A stretch of 64,000 nt of DNA, from contig DAOQWA010000011.1 of the NCBI GenBank assembly GCA_035341855.1, positions 1-64,000 on the forward strand, written 5' to 3'. Origin of the DNA: QQVM01 sp035341855. Lineage in GTDB: Bacteria; Bacteroidota; Bacteroidia; AKYH767-A; 2013-40CM-41-45. Shown piece by piece: positions 54,801-62,037 of the stretch (its first letter is position 1; each line of letters opens with the position of its first letter). Position numbers and translations under genes: made by a program. Under the pieces are notes generated by a model, which ran no database searches, had not been told where the DNA came from, and worked only from the letters and a program-made list of their open reading frames with translations.

Positions 54801-55737
54801 CCTGTCTGTCATCAAAAGAATTTACAGTTAGGTTTGGAGAATTATCGCTGACTGTCTGAATCCTTTTGCCGGGACCCAAATCAGCCGTAATAAAATAATA
54901 TGTTGTATCTGAATAAGGATTTAATTGGTGAACGAATTTATTACCGGAACCATCAAGATCCCACTTGGTTTGTCCGCTACCATAAAACAGAACGTAGTCG
55001 TTACTGTTAAAAACACCATCAGATTCTCCTATAATTTGTATAGAATTTTCGAGCAAGTCATCGGCTCTTGACGCGCTATTAGCAAACGGGAGAGAGCCTC
55101 CTCCATTTCCATACAGTCTTAAATTCCTCGGGTTGATATTGTCCACGTCTAATCCCAGATCCTTAAGTTGCTGATAGGTTAATTTGTGAACACCATTTTG
55201 AACCACAGCAATACGATACCAGGAACCCGTACTCAGCACGCTTGTACGTGTACGAGTTGGTCCGGCAACTCGTTGAAGCGAACCTGCGATCGGATCGGTT
55301 TTCAAATCGAATGAAACTAATTTTTCAAAAGTGTTCCCATTTTTTCTGAAGGGTACGATTGTAATTGAAACTGAAGCTTGTTTTTTGCGCTTGACGATCT
55401 GTGTGCTTATATTAAAATCTGCCTGGATTTTATCTGAAGAATATACAAGCTCCTTTTCATTTAGAGTTTGGGTGACCACATTTAATAATTCAACTTTCAG
55501 ATCTTTAGCACCGGATGGAAGTGGAACAGTCTCTACCAACACGGGAATAAGGTCATCATTAAAAGTTGCTCCTTCAAAATTTAGTGATCTGAAAACCGAC
55601 TCGTCAGGCAGAATCTTTTCATAAACCGGTGTCCAGCTGATTCTTTTTTCAATCGTACCTGCATTGATATTTTGAAATGTCCATGAAAAAATAAAGAGGA
55701 GGAGGGTGCAAAATATGCTTCGGAGCTGCTGTTTCAT
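51859..55737 (-). CDS. porU: T9SS sortase PorU
   Basis: 1292 residues from the ATG at 55737 (a longer frame has no signal peptide). A signal peptide, a long N-terminal region and a gingipain-like (C25) caspase-fold domain with catalytic His near residue 798 (GHGGEVGWAHE) and Cys near 832 (TATCEFTR). The C-terminal 80 residues (YPNPFTTHTTFMFEH) are a T9SS sorting domain, which PorU keeps. It cuts sorting domains off cargo and links the cargo to lipopolysaccharide at the cell surface. The sorting-domain proteins found in this window are its expected clients. Confidence 0.93.
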   Translation of the reverse strand: MKQQLRSIFCTLLLFIFSWTFQNINAGTIEKRISWTPVYEKILPDESVFRSLNFEGATFNDDLIPVLVETVPLPSGAKDLKVELLNVVTQTLNEKELVYSSDKIQADFNISTQIVKRKKQASVSITIVPFRKNGNTFEKLVSFDLKTDPIAGSLQRVAGPTRTRTSVLSTGSWYRIAVVQNGVHKLTYQQLKDLGLDVDNINPRNLRLYGNGGGSLPFANSASRADDLLENSIQIIGESDGVFNSNDYVLFYGSGQTKWDLDGSGNKFVHQLNPYSDTTYYFITADLGPGKRIQTVSDNSPNLTVNSFDDRQVHEADLVNLLKSGREWYGESMDNITNTRNFSFSFPNIVPGDTTFVKFNLLGRSLANSGLNSNRFTITIGSQTPVVQPFTNVGSSPQDNYASPTLYSSYFTGSAALIPVRIQFTSADPNGLGWVNYIEWNTRRSLDFTGTNSQLEFRDTRSVGAGNVAEFQIQHANNSSVVWDITDRANVSLRAGQLSGTTLSFNASTEQLKEYIAYTNDLFYSPSLHGMIENQNLHGLANANMIIVTNPAFVEQANMVANFHRQKDNLTVAVATTNQIFNEFSSGSQDVCAIRDFVKMFYDRAGSAADLPKYLLLFGDASYDNKHRISGNTNLVTSFQSAGSLNQTQTYMSDDFFGLLDDNEGVWTNSEVVDLSVGRLPVRTVSQAEDAARKILSYGEYDTDNLVVGKPGDQTVFGDWRNIATFIADDQDSNTHLKQSDTLARRLKESDPILNIDKIYLDAYNQISTPGGQRYPDVQKAIIERVERGTLLLTYIGHGGEVGWAHERILEVDAINSWTNFHKLAAFLTATCEFTRVDDPGRTSAGELVFLNPNGGGICLFTTSRLAFSSSNFNLSQKFFTHVSEEINGEMPTIGEVFERTKVDVYADQYVRNFLLIGDPALKLAYPKFKVKTNTINGVSVDLATDTLKALRKITITGEIQDQNNQKMTAFNGIIYPSVFDKSLTYFTLGNDQNITSDPSFPMPFELQKNSIYRGKATVTNGEFSFTFVVPRDIQFAYGFGKLSYYAQNGQTDAGGYYSGAVVGGFDESVPIDIEGPEVKLYVNDEKFVKGGMTDKSPYLYAIVVDSSGVNTVGTGIGHDMTGYLDNDPGKAVVLNDYYENDLNSYQQGRVKYQFKDLEPGPHSMHFKVWDVHNNSADATTEFIVAESAQLALAHVLNYPNPFTTHTTFMFEHNRPYNQLDVRVQIFTVSGKLVKTISGQIYSEGYRSDDLEWNGLDDFGDKIGKGVYVYKLRVKTHTGEYADKFEKLVILR

Positions 55738-56125
55738 TACTAAGGAGATGGTTAAAATGGTTAGAAGAAAATGTATTGAAGAATGAAAACCGTAACGATA
55801 TTTTCTTCCGGATATTGTACTAAACAAAATTACCCATAAATTAGTTATTCTTTTGTAGCTTTTCTATTAATTTTATTTTTAATTGCCCTTTCAAATAATT
55901 GAACGACATTGATCGGGAGGAAAATTTGTGTTGAGTGATGTTGCACTTATTTGCAGGTTAAAATCAATTTTGTTAAATTATTTTCGTTTTGATGAATTCA
56001 GTCTTAAAAATGATTAAAATTGTGTCCATTTCTTACATTTGGTGAAGAAGCAGCTATTATTGAAAAGAAAGGCAACGAAACAATGTATCTTCACAGTCGT
56101 AAGACGATAACCAAATAGATCCAGG
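55738..56125 (+). other. Divergent intergenic region between porU and the porP/sprF-type gene
   Basis: 388 bases between the two diverging T9SS transcripts. TACATTTG at 56034-56041 fits a -7 box for the plus-strand gene, 84 bases before its start, but no well-spaced TTTG is seen upstream. AT-rich; no other gene, RNA or repeat recognised. Confidence 0.4.
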
Positions 56126-57082
56126 ATGTTGAGGAAGTTATTGATTACTTGTATGATAGCGTATTGCGGTGTGGCATCAGGTCAGGATCCTGAGTTTACG
56201 CAGTTTTACGCCAATCCCCTCTATTTAAATCCTGCATTTGCGGGTACAGCACGCTGTCCCAGAGTTAACCTGAATTATCGAAATCAGTGGCCTGCTCTTA
56301 CCGGAACTTTTGTCACATATTCTGCATCCTATGATCAGCATGTAGAAGCTTTGGGAGGAGGAATTGGGTTATTGGTATTGAATGATAAAGCAGGTGAAAA
56401 CACCCTGAATACTACAAATATTAGTGGGATGTATTCATATCAATTGAATGTCACCCGCGAGTTCTCTATTAAGTTTGGGATGCAGGGGACCTACGTTCAG
56501 AAAAAACTGGATTGGGATAAACTCACTTTCGGAGACATGATTGACCCGAGATATGGCTTTATTTATCAAACTCAAGAAACCAGGCCTAATGAAAATAAGG
56601 GTTTCTGGGACTTTTCAGCAGGAATTTTAGGTTATAGCAACAAAGTTTATGGTGGTGTGGCGGTTAACCATATTACAGAGCCTGAAGAATTTTATATCAA
56701 GGCAGCACCTGGAAGTAAGCTGCCAATGAAGATTACAGCTCATGTCGGAGCAGTTCTACCTCTTGGCAATAGTCGTGATGGTGCCACTACCATCTCACCA
56801 AATTTTCTGTATCAAAAGCAAAGAGATTTTGAACAATATAACATAGGCGTGTATTTTGCCAAAGCCCCGCTGGTAGGAGGTTTGTGGTATCGTGGAAAAG
56901 ATTCCTTCATTGTACTTGTCGGACTGCAGCAGGGTATTTTCAAATTTGGATATAGCTATGACGTAACGGTTTCCAAACTTGCCAAATCATCTGCAGGATC
57001 ACATGAATTGTCTGTTGGCCTTCAATTCCCTTGTCATCCTAAAAAGAAGAGATTCAGGACTATTAAATGTCCTGCATTCTAG
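56126..57082 (+). CDS. PorP/SprF family T9SS membrane protein
   Basis: A 318-residue protein with a signal peptide ending VASGQ. FTQFYANPLYLNPAFAGTAR is the invariant PorP/SprF start, followed by a beta-barrel domain ending in LSVGLQF and a Lys-rich tail. PorP members bind to the PorK/PorN ring or to a particular cargo, linking it to the outer membrane. It is followed by gldJ after 57 bases, so a T9SS/gliding role is likely. Confidence 0.9.
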   Translation: MLRKLLITCMIAYCGVASGQDPEFTQFYANPLYLNPAFAGTARCPRVNLNYRNQWPALTGTFVTYSASYDQHVEALGGGIGLLVLNDKAGENTLNTTNISGMYSYQLNVTREFSIKFGMQGTYVQKKLDWDKLTFGDMIDPRYGFIYQTQETRPNENKGFWDFSAGILGYSNKVYGGVAVNHITEPEEFYIKAAPGSKLPMKITAHVGAVLPLGNSRDGATTISPNFLYQKQRDFEQYNIGVYFAKAPLVGGLWYRGKDSFIVLVGLQQGIFKFGYSYDVTVSKLAKSSAGSHELSVGLQFPCHPKKKRFRTIKCPAF

Positions 57083-57139
57083 AAAATTAAAATAAAATAA
57101 ATACATTTGGCACTCGTTAGAATTAACAAATTAACCCCA

Positions 57140-58588
57140 ATGAAAAGAATCATTTGGAATAGCTTCAGCTTGATTGCTGTTGCCTTATTTATTGCCTCTT
57201 GTGGAAAGGAAAAGTCTGCCGTAACAGGCTGGAATTACAATGACCCCAAGAATGGAGGATTTGAAGTAGTCCCTTATGATGAGCAAGAAACAGGTCCCGG
57301 ACTTGTTCTTATCGAAGGTGGTACTTTTACAATGGGTCGTACTGAGCAGGATATTACTCAGGATTGGAATAATATTCCAAGAAGAGTAACTGTTAGTTCT
57401 TTCTATATGGACGAAACAGAAGTTGCTAATATTCACTATCTCGAATATTTATACTGGATTTCCCGCGTTTTTGCAATGGATTATCCTGAAGTGTATAAAA
57501 AAGCACTGCCTGATACACTTGTTTGGCGCGACAAACTTGCTTATAATGAACCATTTGTAGAGCTTTATTTGCGTCACCCGGCATATCAGCAATACCCTGT
57601 GGTAGGAATCAACTGGTTACAGGCCAATGATTTTTGTGCATGGAGAACTGACCGTGTAAATGAACAGATATTGATCCGTGAAGGGATCCTTAGAATCAAT
57701 CCTAATCAGATCAACGAAGATAACTTCAATACTGAAGCTTATTTAGCTGCCCAATATGAAGGTTTAGTAAAAAGTGACCTCATGGATTTGAATCCAAGCT
57801 CTGGTGCCAATGGTTCAAGAAAGGTTCGAATGGAGGATGGGATCTTTTTACCTGAATACAGATTGCCTACGGAAGCTGAATGGGAGTATGCTGCCCTTGC
57901 ACAGATAGGTAATACAGTATATGAACGTGTTACTGATCGTCGTCAATACCCTTGGAATGGTCACATTGTCCGGAATAAGGACGAAAAGTATAAAGGTGCA
58001 ATGATGGCAAACTTCAAGCGTGGTCGTGGTGACAATATGGGAACTGCAGGCTTCCTGAATGACAATGCTGATATTCCGGCTCCGGTGCATTCATATTGGC
58101 CCAATGATTATGGATTATACAATATGGCAGGTAACGTGAACGAGTGGGTAAAAGATGTTTATCGTCCACTTTCTCCGGAGGATAAAGCTGATTTCAATCC
58201 TTACCGTGGTAACGTTTTTGAAACTCAGCAGCGTGACGAAGAAGGGCAAATCGTTGAAAAGGATACTTTAGGTAGAATCCCGCAACGTGCCGTTACTCCT
58301 GAAGAAAATGTTGATCGTCGTAACTACACCTTCTCAGATAATATCAATTTCCTGGATGGCGATGAAGAAGAAATTAAGTATGACTTTGGTGCCTCTTCTT
58401 TGATTAATGATAAAGCCAGAGTTTACAAAGGAGGATCATGGAAGGACAGAGCTTACTGGTTATCTCCAGGCACTCGTCGTTTTACAGATGAGAATCAAAG
58501 TACAAATGACTTAGGTTTCCGTTGTGCCATGACTCGAGTTGGTAGTCCGGTTGGATTGGGTACTAAGCCAAAGACTAAAATCAGATAA
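57140..58588 (+). CDS. gldJ: Gliding motility/T9SS lipoprotein GldJ
   Basis: 482 residues from the ATG at 57140, which gives a lipoprotein signal ending LFIASC. The body is a formylglycine-generating-enzyme (SUMF1) fold: GLVLIEGGTFTMGRTEQDIT near the start, then YRLPTEAEWEYAAL, GNVNEWVKDVY and a final GGSWKDRAYWLSPGTRRF and GFRCAM. The opening TGWNYNDPKNGG marks GldJ. It is shorter than the flavobacterial GldJ. GldJ is needed for gliding and T9SS stability. The strong terminator at 58612 ends the operon. Confidence 0.85.
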   Translation: MKRIIWNSFSLIAVALFIASCGKEKSAVTGWNYNDPKNGGFEVVPYDEQETGPGLVLIEGGTFTMGRTEQDITQDWNNIPRRVTVSSFYMDETEVANIHYLEYLYWISRVFAMDYPEVYKKALPDTLVWRDKLAYNEPFVELYLRHPAYQQYPVVGINWLQANDFCAWRTDRVNEQILIREGILRINPNQINEDNFNTEAYLAAQYEGLVKSDLMDLNPSSGANGSRKVRMEDGIFLPEYRLPTEAEWEYAALAQIGNTVYERVTDRRQYPWNGHIVRNKDEKYKGAMMANFKRGRGDNMGTAGFLNDNADIPAPVHSYWPNDYGLYNMAGNVNEWVKDVYRPLSPEDKADFNPYRGNVFETQQRDEEGQIVEKDTLGRIPQRAVTPEENVDRRNYTFSDNINFLDGDEEEIKYDFGASSLINDKARVYKGGSWKDRAYWLSPGTRRFTDENQSTNDLGFRCAMTRVGSPVGLGTKPKTKIR

Positions 58589-58611
58589 TTCCAACTTGTA
58601 AAATATATTTC

Positions 58612-58645
58612 AAGCCCTTGAGAAACTTCTCAAGGGCTTTTTTAA
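58612..58645 (+). terminator. Rho-independent terminator after gldJ
   Basis: Stem AAGCCCTTGAG / CTCAAGGGCTT with a six-base loop and T-run. Confidence 0.85.
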
Positions 58646-58870
58646 TGAATAAAGAGGTGTTTTAAAAGTGGTTTATTGTCCTTGAAATAATGTCCGGACA
58701 AATGAATTTAATTGTAACTGAACGAAAGGGATGCTTGGTTAATAATAAATCCAGCCGGCTACCTGCATGGAAGAAAATGCATCTCTGAATTCTCTGAGGT
58801 AATTACCACATATAAAAATGAAACATCAAGCCAAGGAAGTTATAGTCATGATATAAAAAACTAAAGGCAT

Positions 58871-58912
58871 AAAAAAACCTGATGAATGCTTATGCTATCA
58901 TCAGGTTTTTTT
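58871..58912 (-). terminator. Terminator after the minus-strand sorting-domain gene
   Basis: Stem ACCTGATGA / TCATCAGGT flanked by A- and T-runs, so it acts in either direction; 13 bases from the stop of the gene. Confidence 0.8.
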
Positions 58913-58924
58913 AAATATGATCTA

Positions 58925-59632
58925 TTATCGATGAGCGATAACAAGTTTTTTGCTTGAAATATTTTTTCCCGCTGTCACAATAGAATAGTAGTAAATTCCC
59001 GACTTCATTCCTGATGTATTCACAATTAAGGTTCCTTTATTATCTGTCAATGGTGTTTCATACACGATTGATCCTAGCAGATTATAAAATACGAGTCTTG
59101 AATTTCCGGAAGTACTCAGGTCATAAGAAATTCTTGTCAGATTATTTGCCGGGTTAGGATAGGCATCAGATATATTTACTTTGTTTTTTAATTCATCAAC
59201 TCCGGTCGTGAAATCATAAATAAATGTTGCGCTTACTGAATCACTTTCATCAGCTATGTTGAAAAAGTTGTAAGTAACCTGAGAGACAGCGGCAACACCG
59301 GAAGGGTGTAGGTAACCTATAAAAGAAGTATTAGTATCACCCGGTGAGAGTGTTACCGGATCTGTTGACACAAAAGTTGTTGGCGGGTAACAGATAATTC
59401 CCCAGCAGAAATAAGATACGTGATTAGGGTTCGCAGAGAAATTGTCCATAGATACTTTGATATCTATAGTGCTTGACCCCGTATTTACTATTTTAACATT
59501 GGCATGCTGAAGGGTGGTGTCATTTCCGTAAACTATCCCTGAAGCGTCATGCTTTGTCATGCTGGATTGAGCGGATAGAGTCAGGCCAAAGCCAAGACTC
59601 AAGATTGTTAATATAGATAGTTTTTTATTCAT
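58925..59632 (-). CDS. Small secreted protein with T9SS sorting domain
   Basis: A 235-residue protein with a signal peptide (MNKKLSILTILSLGFGLTLS, cleavage at AQS). A beta-sandwich-like middle (NTGSSTIDIKVSMDN, FCWGIICYPPTTFVSTDP with two Cys, PGDTNTSFIGYLHPSG) resembles the corresponding part of the deiodinase-like protein at 19639, which also has a CYPP segment. The last 75 residues are a T9SS sorting domain (ISDAYPNPANNLTRISYDL). Role unknown; the shared middle domain suggests a common binding module. Confidence 0.85.
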   Translation of the reverse strand: MNKKLSILTILSLGFGLTLSAQSSMTKHDASGIVYGNDTTLQHANVKIVNTGSSTIDIKVSMDNFSANPNHVSYFCWGIICYPPTTFVSTDPVTLSPGDTNTSFIGYLHPSGVAAVSQVTYNFFNIADESDSVSATFIYDFTTGVDELKNKVNISDAYPNPANNLTRISYDLSTSGNSRLVFYNLLGSIVYETPLTDNKGTLIVNTSGMKSGIYYYSIVTAGKNISSKKLVIAHR

Positions 59633-59789
59633 TTTAGGCTAATTTTATTGGATCAGTAAATATATGAATAATTTTGCTCAAATAATTCATGCAAAAGGCA
59701 GAGACTTGTAATTTTTTAAGGATTCTTTTCTATCTTAGCCATAATAATAGGCCCTTAAAGGCATCTACTTAACCCAAAAAAACAAATAA

Positions 59790-61928
59790 ATGTATAAGAA
59801 AACTACTTTGCTAGCGGCATTGTTGTTGTGGAATGTAATGGCATTTTCACAATACCTCAATGTTAAATACACATGTGACAATCAAAATCCCGGTGGATTG
59901 AACCAGGGGATCGATGATCTGGGACTTGTCGCAAGAGGATGGACACCGATCATGGGGGGTTCTGCAAGTCCTGTCTGGTCTGCAGCTCAAACCATTCCAT
60001 TCGCATTTAATCTCAATGGAACAAACTTTACATCTTATAAAGTTTCTACGACCGGAGTTGTAACATTTGATCTTACAGCTGTATCCGTACCGGGAGAAAA
60101 CAATGTTGCACTACCGAGCAACTTGATTCCGGACAATTCGGTTTGTGTTTGGGGATTAACAATGGTAGCAGGTTCTAATGATTCAATTGGAAAAAGAACT
60201 TTTGGTACGGCACCGAATCGCCAGCATTGGGTTTGGTTTAGTTCTATGTCACCTCCCGGCGGTTCAGGATTTTCTTATTGGGGAATTGTGTTTGAGGAAA
60301 CTACAAACAATATCTTTATTGTAGATGCAAGAACTCAGCCTGCCGGCGTGTACACACTTACGCTGGGTATACAAATAGATGCTACAACAGCATATCAGAT
60401 CGCAGGATCTCCGAATGTTGCTTCAAGTGTAATTACTACCAATACAGGAGTTACAGATGCAAGTGATCAAGTTTATTATAAGTTCAATACGAGTCTTCTT
60501 AGCTACGATATCAGACCTAAGACTTTTTCTCTCAAGAATGAATTCCCTTACCGTGATTACAATGTAGGTCCATATCCAATCACAGGTTCTGTGATTAATC
60601 TGGGATCACAGAACATCACCAGCATGGTATTAAATTATTCTGTGGATGGAGGGGCACCTGTTTCTTCTGCAGGATTATTAGTGAACGTGGTTGCCGGAAG
60701 TTGTTACAATTTCAGTCACCCAACTCCTTGGAATCCTGCATCACCTGGATGGCATATTATTAAGTTTTGGGTATCTGATCTAAATGGAAATGCTGATCAG
60801 GATAATTCTAATGATACCATTACAGCTAAGGTATTTACCTATCCTGACAAACCGGATGTACATAAAGTAATTATTGAAGAGGCAACCGGAACGTGGTGTG
60901 GATGGTGTCCGCGAGGAACAGTCTATATGGATTCGATGGCTATCGTGCATCCTAACACAACAGTGCTGATTGCAAGTCATGGCGGATCAAGTTCTGAGCC
61001 TATGTTGTTAACTGCTTATGCTAATGGAATGAGTGATTATATCTCAGGATACCCGGATATTCTTGTAAATCGTATTTATGCCGATGATCCCACACAAGCC
61101 TTCAATCTATACAATGCGCATATTAACGATTTCGGATTGGCAGATGTAGACCTTGCCGTAAATTATAATTCGACTACCAGACAAAGTGTTGTTACTGCAA
61201 CAATAACTTCTGCAGTTGATATTGATGGTGATTATCGCCTTGCTTGTGTCTATACTGAAGACAATGTTACCGGTCCGGGTAATGGTACGAATACTGTCAC
61301 CGGTGACTTTGATCAGGTGAATTATTATTCAACTGCCTGGAATATTGCAAATGGTTATACCCCTCCGGGTCCATTGAGTGGGGCAGGACATGATTGGGCT
61401 GCTTCTGCCAACCCTGTTCCGGCAACGATCATGGAATATGATTTTGTTGCAAGAACAATACAGGGTGGATTTACCGGACAAGTTGGAAGTTTGCCTGCTA
61501 CAATGACTGCAGGTGGAGTATATACTTATGCTTTTCCGGCATACACAATTCCAAGCGGGTACAACCCGGCAAATATGAAAGCGCATATTATATTGATGGA
61601 TGCAGATCACGGTATCAATATGAATGGTAACAGTAAGCCATTGATCTCTACCGGAGTTTCTACGATAGCTAAGGGTTCATTTGAACTTTCTCTTTCGCCA
61701 AATCCAGCTTCTGAGCAGGTTTATGTTAACCTCAACATGATTGAGCGCGATAATGTGAACTTACTTGTGACAGACATGCTTGGAAAAGTTTGCATGAATA
61801 TGGATCTGGGGACTGTGATTTCCGGAGAGCAACGCTTCCCAATCGACATCACTTCACTTTCTTCAGGAACTTATTTCTTATCTATCATAGGTAATAATGG
61901 TTCTGCAACGACTAAGTTCATTAAGTAA
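59790..61928 (+). CDS. Omp28-like thioredoxin-fold protein with T9SS sorting domain
   Basis: A 712-residue protein with a signal peptide cleaved near AFSQ. The first 250 residues are beta-rich. From about residue 355, the segment IIEEATGTWCGWCPRG opens an Omp28-like thioredoxin fold with a CxxC pair (WCGWC). The last 75 residues form a T9SS sorting domain (LSLSPNPASEQVYVNLNM). It is probably a surface thiol-disulfide protein or an adhesin. A weak promoter TTG-N22-TATCTTAG lies at 59706-59738 and a terminator follows. Confidence 0.85.
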   Translation: MYKKTTLLAALLLWNVMAFSQYLNVKYTCDNQNPGGLNQGIDDLGLVARGWTPIMGGSASPVWSAAQTIPFAFNLNGTNFTSYKVSTTGVVTFDLTAVSVPGENNVALPSNLIPDNSVCVWGLTMVAGSNDSIGKRTFGTAPNRQHWVWFSSMSPPGGSGFSYWGIVFEETTNNIFIVDARTQPAGVYTLTLGIQIDATTAYQIAGSPNVASSVITTNTGVTDASDQVYYKFNTSLLSYDIRPKTFSLKNEFPYRDYNVGPYPITGSVINLGSQNITSMVLNYSVDGGAPVSSAGLLVNVVAGSCYNFSHPTPWNPASPGWHIIKFWVSDLNGNADQDNSNDTITAKVFTYPDKPDVHKVIIEEATGTWCGWCPRGTVYMDSMAIVHPNTTVLIASHGGSSSEPMLLTAYANGMSDYISGYPDILVNRIYADDPTQAFNLYNAHINDFGLADVDLAVNYNSTTRQSVVTATITSAVDIDGDYRLACVYTEDNVTGPGNGTNTVTGDFDQVNYYSTAWNIANGYTPPGPLSGAGHDWAASANPVPATIMEYDFVARTIQGGFTGQVGSLPATMTAGGVYTYAFPAYTIPSGYNPANMKAHIILMDADHGINMNGNSKPLISTGVSTIAKGSFELSLSPNPASEQVYVNLNMIERDNVNLLVTDMLGKVCMNMDLGTVISGEQRFPIDITSLSSGTYFLSIIGNNGSATTKFIK

Positions 61929-61947
61929 TTTTTGGCTTTTTAATATT

Positions 61948-61986
61948 AACGGGTGGTGTACTAATGTACATCTCCCGTTTTTTTTG
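61948..61986 (+). terminator. Rho-independent terminator
   Basis: Stem AACGGG..GGTGTAC / GTACAT..CCCGTT with a TAAT loop and T-run. Confidence 0.75.
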
Positions 61987-62037
61987 CTGCATGAATTTTA
62001 TTTATTCGCAATAGTTAAATATTATATCTTATCAGAC

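Larger units (their letters stand above)
58589..58924. other. Convergent intergenic region with no gene
   Basis: 336 bases between gldJ and the minus-strand sorting-domain gene, with a terminator at each end (58612-58645 and 58871-58912). The middle 220 bases hold no reading frame, RNA gene or repeat that I recognise. Confidence 0.5.
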
